Shown here: positions 1 through 6,364 of the stretch, in pieces | Numbering within the stretch: position 1 is the stretch's first letter | How the letters are laid out: the number at the start of each line of letters is the position of its first letter | Assembly: GCA_902826945.1 (NCBI GenBank) | Contig: CADEGS010000042.1 | Span: 8,166-24,986 of the forward strand | DNA: 16,821 nucleotides | Source of the DNA: an uncultured bacterium | Lineage (GTDB): Bacteria; Planctomycetota; UBA1135; GCA-002686595 | Direction of reading: 5' to 3' | Notes under the pieces: model-generated | What the model was told of the DNA's origin: nothing | Databases searched by the model: none | Seen by the model: the letters and a program-made list of their open reading frames with translations, nothing else | Program-made: the position numbers and the translations under genes

Positions 1-22
1 GCGCGTGAGCGCGCTCCGCGCG

Positions 23-1264
23 CTACGGCCGCTCGTGGATCTGCGTCCAGCTCGAGCTCGTGAGCGCGGCGTTCGGATCCCAGCCGGCGACCTCGGAGAG
101 CAGGTACTCGCCGTTTCCGTTCGTCCACACGTCGCGGTAGCCGCTCGGCAGCTCGACCTCGCCGCCGCGCAGCGGGTCCACGTAGGTCTCGACGCCGCGG
201 ATCGTCTGGCTGAAGGCTTCCGCCATCGCGTCCTGCGAGCGCTGGCGCGCCTCCCACGTCTCCTGGCGCAGGTTCGCGACGTACTCGTTCGCCTCGGCCA
301 GGATGCGACTGCGGTCCAGCGCGCCCTTCTGCGCGATGCGCGCCATCGCGGCCAGGTGCTGCTGCACGGCCGCGGTCCAGACCGGGTTCGGCCGCGCCGA
401 CGCCACGATCGAGGCGAAGAGCTTCTCGTCGCGATCGAGCTCGCCGGCGGGCGCCCACAGCGCGTACAGGTCGAAGGCGGCCGAGGTCGAGCTGGTCGTC
501 GTCTGCGGTCCGCCGTAGCCGAGCATGGCGGAAGTGCTCGGCATCGAGGCGAAGGAGTGCTGCAGCGAGCCGACCAGCCACTCCTCGAGCGCGCCGCCCG
601 CGTCCTCGCGCCGCAGGCGCAAGCGCGCGACGTCGTGGCGCACGTCGAGCCCACCGGAGCCGCCCGCGGCGCCGAGCTCGAGCGCGACCTGCGCGTCGAG
701 CGCGCGCGCGACCTCGGGGAGCTCCTCGGCCGCCACGACGCGCGCGCCGGGCCGCACGCCGGGAACGAGCGTCTCCGCCAGCCACTGCCGCGCCGGCACG
801 GGCGGCCCGAGGTCGCAGCGCATCGTGCGCGGCTGCTGGCGCATGATCTGCGCCAGGCTCGGGTCGTCGCTCCAGGTCCACACGTAAGCGGGAAAGAGCT
901 CGGCGCCCGTGCGCCCGTCGGGGCTCGCCGCGCGCAGCGTCAGGCGGATGCCGGTCGCGGGACAACCGAGGTCGGAGACCCACTCGACCCCGCCCTCGCA
1001 GCTCCACTCGCGCGGCACGAGGAGCGAGAGCGCCTCGACCGGCTGGCCGAAGCCCTGGCGGTCCACGATCGAGACGCGCCGGAGCACGGTGTAGGCGCCG
1101 GCGGCCGGCGCGGCGGCGCGCTCGCTCGCCTCCTCCGTCCGTCGCGGCGCGCTCGCGTCCGGCGCCGCCGCGCGATCCTGCGCGGGCGTGCCGGCCGGCG
1201 GCTCGGCGGCGTCGCCGCCGCAGGCCGCGAGGAGCGCCGCCGCGAGCCCGGCGCGCGCGCGCAC
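23..1264 (-). CDS. Predicted lipoprotein of unknown function, last gene of the cytochrome cluster
   Basis: Encodes 413 residues from a GTG start. The N-terminus is a short basic stretch, a hydrophobic core and a lipobox ending LAAC with Cys15, so it is very probably a lipid-anchored envelope protein. A low-complexity Ala/Pro-rich linker (about 18-55) follows, then a mostly soluble domain with no CxxCH and no motif I recognise. The C-terminus carries a Trp/Asn/Gly-rich stretch (DVWTNGNGEYLLSE) that looks like a small structured module. The start is supported by GGAG six bases upstream of GTG and by the lipobox position; an in-frame TAG lies just two codons upstream. The gene follows the 33-codon ORF by three bases and the 15-haem cytochrome by about 170, so it is probably co-transcribed with the electron-transfer genes. 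It could be an accessory of the outer-membrane complex, but that is inferred from position only. Confidence 0.8.
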   Translation of the reverse strand: MRARAGLAAALLAACGGDAAEPPAGTPAQDRAAAPDASAPRRTEEASERAAAPAAGAYTVLRRVSIVDRQGFGQPVEALSLLVPREWSCEGGVEWVSDLGCPATGIRLTLRAASPDGRTGAELFPAYVWTWSDDPSLAQIMRQQPRTMRCDLGPPVPARQWLAETLVPGVRPGARVVAAEELPEVARALDAQVALELGAAGGSGGLDVRHDVARLRLRREDAGGALEEWLVGSLQHSFASMPSTSAMLGYGGPQTTTSSTSAAFDLYALWAPAGELDRDEKLFASIVASARPNPVWTAAVQQHLAAMARIAQKGALDRSRILAEANEYVANLRQETWEARQRSQDAMAEAFSQTIRGVETYVDPLRGGEVELPSGYRDVWTNGNGEYLLSEVAGWDPNAALTSSSWTQIHERP

Positions 1265-1267
1265 GCG

Positions 1268-1369
1268 CTACTCCGCGCGCCGGTACTCGGCGCGCAGGAA
1301 GGTCATGCAGCGCCCGTCGGCGCCCGCGGTGAGGGAGACGAGGCAGAGGAGCGCGACGACCGACTTCAT
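1268..1369 (-). CDS. Small ORF, 33 codons, hydrophobic secreted or membrane peptide
   Basis: The ATG is preceded by a clear GGAGG (1378-1382) with eight-base spacing, the main reason to believe it is translated. The peptide starts MKSVVALLCLVSLTAG, which reads as a signal peptide or short membrane segment, followed by a charged tail (RAEYRRAE) with one Cys. It lies in the 168-base gap between the 15-haem cytochrome and the lipoprotein. It is in the same frame as the lipoprotein, separated only by TAG and one codon before the lipoprotein GTG. It may be a genuine small protein, a leader peptide coupling translation of the lipoprotein, or the old 5' end of a longer gene now split by a stop. No known family is recognised. 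Confidence 0.5.
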   Translation of the reverse strand: MKSVVALLCLVSLTAGADGRCMTFLRAEYRRAE

Positions 1370-1377
1370 GGCGAGGA

Positions 1378-1382
1378 CCTCC
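1378..1382 (-). promoter_or_regulatory. Ribosome binding site of the 33-codon ORF
   Basis: GGAGG on the minus strand, eight bases before the ATG at 1369. It is the best Shine-Dalgarno sequence in the 62 bases after the 15-haem cytochrome stop and is the evidence for translation of the small ORF. Confidence 0.6.
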
Positions 1383-1431
1383 GGGGGGGAGCGTGCCGAG
1401 GCGCGTCAGTCTACCGCGCACGCACGGCGTG

Positions 1432-2634
1432 CTACTCGCGCCCGTTCGGGTGGCAGGCCAGGCAGGCGTTGCTCTCGTACACGTAGCCCTGGACCTCGTC
1501 GTGCTCCCCGTCCGTCTCGCTCTGGCGGTGCTCGTGGCAGTCGATGCACGAGAAGGTCGAGAAGGCCTGCGGAGCGACGTGGCAGTCGGCGCAGGCCAGG
1601 TTGCGGTGCGGGCCGGCGAGCGGGAAGGAGTGCTGGAAGTCGGCGTTACCCCAGCCGTTCGTGTCGTGGCACACCTCGCACGTGGTCGGAAAGCCCGCAC
1701 TGACGTGGTTCGGGTCGCTCGTCGCCGTGTACTCGTCCAGGTGGCATTCCACGCAACCCGACGCGATCCCCGCGTGACTGAAGCTCGCGCCCTCCCATGT
1801 CGTCGTCCCGTGGCAGTCCTCGCACGTGGTGGGGAACGTCGCATGGTCGGAGCCCGCGGCGACGTAGTCGTCCATGTGGCACGCGTAGCAGTCCGAGGGC
1901 GTTCCCGCGTACGCGCCTCCGGCATGGCAGGCCGTGCAGTCGGCCTGGCGGTGCGCGCCGGTCAGCGCGAAGCCGGGGTGGGTGAAGAACGAGCCGGTCC
2001 ACGAGATCGGCACGTGGCAGCGCTCGCAGTCGTCGGTGAAGCCGAGCGCGGCGTGGTCGGGATCGCTCGCACGCGCCGCGTCGTCCGCGTGGCAGCTCAC
2101 GCAGGCGGTGTCGAGCGGGGTGAAGGTGCCGACCTCGCCTCCCGCGTGGCAGCGCCAGCAGGCGACCGAGGCGTGCGCGCCGACGAGCGGGAAGCGCGTG
2201 CGCTGGTGCGAGGCGATCTCCTGACGCGGCCGCCAGTCCTCCTGCTCGTGGCACTGCGCGCAGTCCTGGCCGAGCTGCGCGCGGTGCACGTCCTCGTGGC
2301 AGCCGGCGCAGCCGCGCGCGGCGAAGACCGCGGCCGGGCCGCGGTCGTTGTGGCAGCGCAGGCACTCCGCCCGCGCGTGGGCGCCTTCGAGCGGCGTTCC
2401 CGTGACGGCCAGGTGATCGAAGACGAAGTCCTCGCGCACCTCGTGCCAGCCGTCGCCGACGTGGCACAGCGAGCAGTCGGCCGGGAAGCCGTCGTGCGGC
2501 ACGACCGGGCCGCGCGCCGCCCACCAGCCCTGCGGCGGCGCGTCGGAGCGGCGGCTCCCCAGCCGCACGCAGGCGGCCAGGATCCCGAGCAGCGAGAGGG
2601 CGAGGAGCAGGGCGTTCCAGCGTCGGAAGGTCAT
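1432..2634 (-). CDS. 15-haem c-type cytochrome with lipoprotein signal, probable outer-membrane electron acceptor/donor
   Basis: Encodes 400 residues with fifteen CxxCH haem-attachment sites: CSLCH, CLRCH, CAGCH, CAQCH, CWRCH, CVSCH, CERCH, CTACH, CYACH, CEDCH, CVECH, CEVCH, CADCH, CIDCH and CLACH, spread from residue 54 to 395. Most sites fall in c3/c7-like modules of CxxCH, CxxCH, F-x-H, (F)PLxGxH and CxxCH, where the extra His are likely second axial ligands. The N-terminus (basic MTFRRWN, hydrophobic core, then LAAC at Cys22) fits a lipobox, suggesting a lipid-anchored, possibly surface-exposed cytochrome comparable in role to MtrC or OmcB. Its ATG lies one base after the stop of the barrel gene, with AGAGG seven bases upstream. 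By family knowledge such proteins pass electrons along a haem wire to or from external acceptors. Which face of the outer membrane it occupies cannot be read from sequence; a plain Sec signal anchor is the alternative. Confidence 0.93.
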   Translation of the reverse strand: MTFRRWNALLLALSLLGILAACVRLGSRRSDAPPQGWWAARGPVVPHDGFPADCSLCHVGDGWHEVREDFVFDHLAVTGTPLEGAHARAECLRCHNDRGPAAVFAARGCAGCHEDVHRAQLGQDCAQCHEQEDWRPRQEIASHQRTRFPLVGAHASVACWRCHAGGEVGTFTPLDTACVSCHADDAARASDPDHAALGFTDDCERCHVPISWTGSFFTHPGFALTGAHRQADCTACHAGGAYAGTPSDCYACHMDDYVAAGSDHATFPTTCEDCHGTTTWEGASFSHAGIASGCVECHLDEYTATSDPNHVSAGFPTTCEVCHDTNGWGNADFQHSFPLAGPHRNLACADCHVAPQAFSTFSCIDCHEHRQSETDGEHDEVQGYVYESNACLACHPNGRE

Positions 2635-2635
2635 G

Positions 2636-4339
2636 TCAGAGCCTCTTCTGCAGCGTGAATCCGAGCGCGAGCGAGTCGATCCCGTCGCGCAGGCTCTCCT
2701 GCGCGTACAGCGACAGGTCCCAGCCCTTGCCCAGGCTCGCGTCCCAGCTCGCGCGCACGTCGTGGTGCAGGATCGAGTCGCCCTCGCCGCCCAGGCCGTC
2801 CTCCTCGAAGCGCGTCAGAGAGTAGCCGAGCGCGAGCTGCGAGCGCTCGAGCGCGCGCGTGGCGCGCAGGCGCAGGCCGAGCGACGTGCTGAACGCCCCG
2901 TCGCTCGCGAACGCGCCGAGCGCGACCTCGCCGCGGCGGTAGAGGACGTCGCGCAGCGCCACGCCGGCGTCTGCCGAGCCGCCCGAGCGGTCCTCGTCGC
3001 GCCACACCTCGGCGCGCGCGTCGAGGCGCGTGCGGCGCGACGGGCGCGTCCAGGCGCTGGCGCCGAGGCGCGTGACCTCGGAGTCCGCGACCTCGTCCGG
3101 CGCCACCTGCGCGAACTCGTCGCGCAACAGCTCCGGGAAGCGCACCTGCGAGCCGAACAGGCCCGCACCCCAGGCCTCGCGGTCGTGGCGCAGGCTCACC
3201 TGGAGCTGCGTCAGCTCGGGACCGGATCCCTTGACCTCGTCGCCCGACCCGTACCAGTCCACCCAGGCGGAGGCCTGGAGGCGCGTGCGCCGCGTGGCCA
3301 GCCAGCGCAGCGTCCCCACCAGGAGGTCGCGGTCGGGCTCGCCCGCGTGCCACGTCTTCTGCACGGCCGCGCCGAGCGAGAAGCGCTCCTGCTCGTCGGC
3401 GACGAAGCGGTAGAAGAGCGCGACTTGCAGGTCCTGGCCCGTCGAGAGCCGATCGTCGGGCTCCGGCAGCAGGCCGACGCTGGCGCCCAGGCGGCTGCCC
3501 GAGCGCAGGCGCTGCGCGACCTCGACGCCGTCGAGGTAGCCGAGCTCGGGGAACTCGTGCTGCAGGAAGCGTCCGACCTCCAGGCGCGTGGGGCGCTCGC
3601 GCGTGCCGCCGACGGCGTAGGAGAGCCGGCGCAGCGAGGTCACGCCCTGCGACTCGTCGGAGGCGTCCACGAGGTCTGCGCTGCGCTGGAACGTGTCCAC
3701 GGCGATCGTCAGCGCGCCGCCGTCGCGGAAGGGGTTGTCGACGTCGAGGTCGAGGCCGAGGAGCGCGCTCAGGTAGGCGCGGTCGACCTCGCCGCTGTCG
3801 CGCGCGTAGTCGGCGCTCGCGTGCAGCCGCCCGCGCACACGCCAGGCGCGCTCGGCGCGCGAGCGCGCGCCGAGCGGCGCGAGCAGCGGCAGGTCGTCCG
3901 CCCAGGCTCCCTCGCCCGCCTCCCACGGCGGGTGCGCGGGCACGGAGGGGAGCGGCGCCGCGCGCCCGGGCTCGGGCGCTCCCGCGTCTCCCGCGCCGCC
4001 GTCGTCCGGGGCGCCGTCGGGGGGAGCGGCCAGGCGCTCGCGCGGCACGAGCACCTCGCCGGGCGTGCCGACGTCGAGCGCGGCGTCGCCCTCGAGCCGC
4101 GCGAGCGCGCTCGCGCTCGCGACCGAGACCACCGTCGCGCGCACGAGGGCCGCACCGGGCGGGAAGAGCTGCACCGGGTCGCCCGGCGCGAGGCCGTCGT
4201 CGCGCCCGCGGTCGAGGTAGACACCGCCGCCGGCGACCGAGACGACGCGGACCAGGACGCGCTCGAAGCCGTCCTGCGCCGCCGCGCGCGCGCCGAGGAG
4301 CACGAGGAGCAGCAGCGAGGCGAGCCGGCGGGCGTTCAT
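2636..4339 (-). CDS. Predicted outer-membrane beta-barrel of a porin-cytochrome complex, with N-terminal periplasmic domain
   Basis: Encodes 567 residues. Residues 1-22 are a signal peptide ending ARAAAQ. Residues about 25-100 form a small beta domain with the pattern VLVRVVSV...VYLDRGRDDGLAPGDPVQL, resembling the SH3-like/FlgT-type domains of cell-envelope proteins. A Pro/Gly/Ala linker (about 101-165) follows, then about 400 residues of alternating polar/hydrophobic strands with acidic and Arg-rich turns, typical of a barrel. The start is fixed by the signal peptide and by AGGAAG upstream; the ATG overlaps the TGA of the 23-haem gene by four bases (ATGA). The frame stays open further upstream, but that is antisense to haem motifs. 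Lying between two multihaem cytochrome genes, it occupies the slot of MtrB/PioB or OmbB, but its barrel looks shorter than MtrB (about 700 residues). The C-terminal residue is Leu, not the usual aromatic. No CxxCH is present. Confidence 0.8.
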   Translation of the reverse strand: MNARRLASLLLLVLLGARAAAQDGFERVLVRVVSVAGGGVYLDRGRDDGLAPGDPVQLFPPGAALVRATVVSVASASALARLEGDAALDVGTPGEVLVPRERLAAPPDGAPDDGGAGDAGAPEPGRAAPLPSVPAHPPWEAGEGAWADDLPLLAPLGARSRAERAWRVRGRLHASADYARDSGEVDRAYLSALLGLDLDVDNPFRDGGALTIAVDTFQRSADLVDASDESQGVTSLRRLSYAVGGTRERPTRLEVGRFLQHEFPELGYLDGVEVAQRLRSGSRLGASVGLLPEPDDRLSTGQDLQVALFYRFVADEQERFSLGAAVQKTWHAGEPDRDLLVGTLRWLATRRTRLQASAWVDWYGSGDEVKGSGPELTQLQVSLRHDREAWGAGLFGSQVRFPELLRDEFAQVAPDEVADSEVTRLGASAWTRPSRRTRLDARAEVWRDEDRSGGSADAGVALRDVLYRRGEVALGAFASDGAFSTSLGLRLRATRALERSQLALGYSLTRFEEDGLGGEGDSILHHDVRASWDASLGKGWDLSLYAQESLRDGIDSLALGFTLQKRL

Positions 4340-6360
4340 CGGCTCTTCCTTCCCGTGCCCGCGCTCGTCTCCGCCGCGTGGCAGTCGCCGCACGCGGTGC
4401 CGAGCGGCCGGTAGCGGACCACCGATCCGCCGCCGGAGAGCGGCCACGGACGGTGGCAGGCCCCGCAGTCGAGCCGCGCGTGGCGCGCGTCCAGCGGGAA
4501 GCGCGTGCGCTCGTGCGAGAACGCGAGCGTGCCCTGCTCGGCGTGGCACGCGCCGCAGTCCGTCGCGCCGCCGACGGCGAACTGGCCGGCGTGCGGGTCG
4601 GCGTGGCAGTCGGCGCAGGCGCGCCCGGCCGCGAGGAGCGTGCGGCGGCCGAGGCGGTCGGGCTCGGCGCGCGGCGGGTGGCAGGCGCCGCAGGCGACCC
4701 GCGCGTGCACGCCGCCGGTGTCCCAGCCGGTCCAGAGGGCGTGGTCGAAGCCGGGGCGCGCGGGCGCGAACGCGGCGGCGTCGTGGCACGCCGCGCAGTC
4801 CGTCCGCGGCGCGACGTCGGCGCTCCCGGCGACGGCGCTCGCGAACTGGCCGCCGTGCGGGTCGGCGTGGCAGTCCGCGCAGGCGTCGGGCACGGGGGCG
4901 CGCGCCGGCGCGCCGCCCGCGCTCTCGCCGCCGCGCTCGTGGCAGCTCGCGCAGGCCGCTCGCGCGTGCGCGCCCTCGAGCGCGAAGGCGGTCCAGCGCG
5001 CGTGGTCGAAGGCGTCCCGGTCCAGCGCGGCGAAGGTCGTCGTCGTGTGGCAGCCCTCGCAGGCGCGCGCCGCGGGCGCGGCCAGGCGTCCCTCGTGCGC
5101 GTCGGCGTGGCAGTCGGCGCAGGCCGACCCGGTGCCGTGGAAGGCGCGCGGCGCGCCGGGCCCGGGGCGCGCGTGGCAGGCCTCGCAGGCGACGGCGAGG
5201 TGGCTTCCGGTCAACGGGAAGGCGGTCGCCGCGTGGTGCTCGACGCCGAAGGCGGGGGGCACGAAGCGCTCGCGCTCGTGGCAGCCGAGGCAGCCCACGC
5301 CGGCCAGCGGCCCGCGCGCGAACTGGCCCTCGTGCGCGTCAGCGTGGCAGGCCGCGCACGCCTCGGGCGGCCGCGGCGCGTGGCGCTCGGCGAAGGGCGC
5401 ACCGGCCGGCGCGTGGCAGCGCTCGCAGGCGAGGCTCGCGTGCGGCGCGGCGAGCGGGAAGCCGCTCGCGTCGTGCAGCGCCGGGGCCATCGCGGGCGGC
5501 CGCGCGAAGCCGCCCTGGGCGAGCGGATGGCAGGCGGCGCACGAGGCGGCCGGCGTCGCGTCGAGGCGCGCGGCCGTGCCGAGGACGAAGTCCATCGCGT
5601 GCGGCGAATCGTGGCAGTCGCCGCACGCGCGCGTGGGCGGCGCCGCTCCCGCGCCGGCGAGGGCCTCGACCGAGCGCTCGCTCGCGGGATCGTGGCACGC
5701 GGCGCAGGCGAGGCCCGCGTGCGGGCCGGAGTCGTCGAAGCCGTCCGCGTGCCGGAAGGCCTGCACCTCGGCGAACGGCTGCTCCTGGCCGTGGCAGTCG
5801 GCGCAGGCGCGCGCCATGCGTCCCTCGTGCGGATCCCCGTGACAGGCGTCGCAGCGCTGCTCGAGCCCGCCGAAGCGCGCGCTCCCCGCCGGGAGCGGGT
5901 CCGCCGCCGCGGCCGGGTGGCAGGCGTCGCAGGCGAGCGCCGCGTGACGGCCGCCGAGCGCGAAGGCGAGCGCGGCGTGGTCGTAGGCGCCTGGGTCGGG
6001 CACGCCGGCGCGCGTCCAGCTCGCGCGCGTGACGAGCTGCGCCTCGGCGCCGAGGTGCTCGCGGTGGCAGTCGCCGCAGCGCCCGGCGTCCACGCCCGAG
6101 GGCAGCGTCCCGTGCAGGCCGCGCCCCTCGGCGAGGTCGCGCGGGATGCGCGCGTGGCAGCGCGCGCAGGCGTCGGCCAGCGGCTGGAGCCAGCCGCCGT
6201 GGCAGGCCGCGCAGCCCTGCGGGTCGGAGAGCTCGGGCAGGCGCGCGTGCGCGGCCGAGAGCGGGCCGGGGGAGGTGCGCTCGAGCGCCCGCCAGGCGAG
6301 GCCCAGCACGAGCCCGAGCGAGGCCAGCGCGAGGAGCGGGGCGGAGCGGGAGAGCCTCAC
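4336..6360 (-). CDS. 23-haem c-type cytochrome, modular periplasmic electron wire
   Basis: Encodes 674 residues with twenty-three CxxCH motifs between residues 50 and 661. After a short N-terminal hydrophobic segment (about 8-22, no lipobox, so a Sec signal or signal anchor) come four leading haems, then six repeated tri-haem modules (residues 170-635), then one last site near the C-terminus. Each module runs roughly CxxCHADxHxGQF, CxxCH, F-x-H, FxLxGxHA, CxxCH, so it carries its own candidate axial His. No enzymatic domain is visible; a protein this haem-dense is expected to conduct electrons. It starts with GTG, supported by GGAGG (6368-6372) seven bases upstream and overlapping the end of the preceding oxidoreductase gene. 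Flanked by an inner-membrane flavoprotein and an outer-membrane barrel gene, its likely role is to bridge the periplasm, as MtrA does with ten haems. Residues are strongly biased to Ala, His, Cys and Asp. Confidence 0.93.
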   Translation of the reverse strand: MRLSRSAPLLALASLGLVLGLAWRALERTSPGPLSAAHARLPELSDPQGCAACHGGWLQPLADACARCHARIPRDLAEGRGLHGTLPSGVDAGRCGDCHREHLGAEAQLVTRASWTRAGVPDPGAYDHAALAFALGGRHAALACDACHPAAAADPLPAGSARFGGLEQRCDACHGDPHEGRMARACADCHGQEQPFAEVQAFRHADGFDDSGPHAGLACAACHDPASERSVEALAGAGAAPPTRACGDCHDSPHAMDFVLGTAARLDATPAASCAACHPLAQGGFARPPAMAPALHDASGFPLAAPHASLACERCHAPAGAPFAERHAPRPPEACAACHADAHEGQFARGPLAGVGCLGCHERERFVPPAFGVEHHAATAFPLTGSHLAVACEACHARPGPGAPRAFHGTGSACADCHADAHEGRLAAPAARACEGCHTTTTFAALDRDAFDHARWTAFALEGAHARAACASCHERGGESAGGAPARAPVPDACADCHADPHGGQFASAVAGSADVAPRTDCAACHDAAAFAPARPGFDHALWTGWDTGGVHARVACGACHPPRAEPDRLGRRTLLAAGRACADCHADPHAGQFAVGGATDCGACHAEQGTLAFSHERTRFPLDARHARLDCGACHRPWPLSGGGSVVRYRPLGTACGDCHAAETSAGTGRKSR
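4456..5853 (-). repeat. Six tandem tri-haem module repeats inside the 23-haem cytochrome gene
   Basis: Modules lie at residues about 170-222, 246-315, 335-395, 414-473, 494-561 and 582-635. Each has three CxxCH plus conserved His between them. The DNA also repeats: 4579-4620 and 4843-4884 are 42-base copies that differ at two positions, and related copies lie near 5090-5125 and 5320-5355. This suggests growth of the gene by internal duplication, or recent exchange between modules. Confidence 0.8.
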
Positions 6361-6364
6361 CGCC

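Noticed and set aside
1..22. GC-rich palindromic bases after the lipoprotein stop as a terminator
   Set aside because: Only 22 bases are visible and any full hairpin would extend beyond the window.
4340..4789. In-frame extension of the barrel gene upstream of its signal peptide
   Set aside because: It overlaps the 23-haem cytochrome in another frame and is Arg-rich with no domain; the ATGA overlap and signal peptide mark the true start.
4456..5853. Regular short repeats that might suggest a CRISPR array
   Set aside because: The repeats are in-frame coding modules around CxxCH sites, with variable spacing and no unique spacers of constant length.
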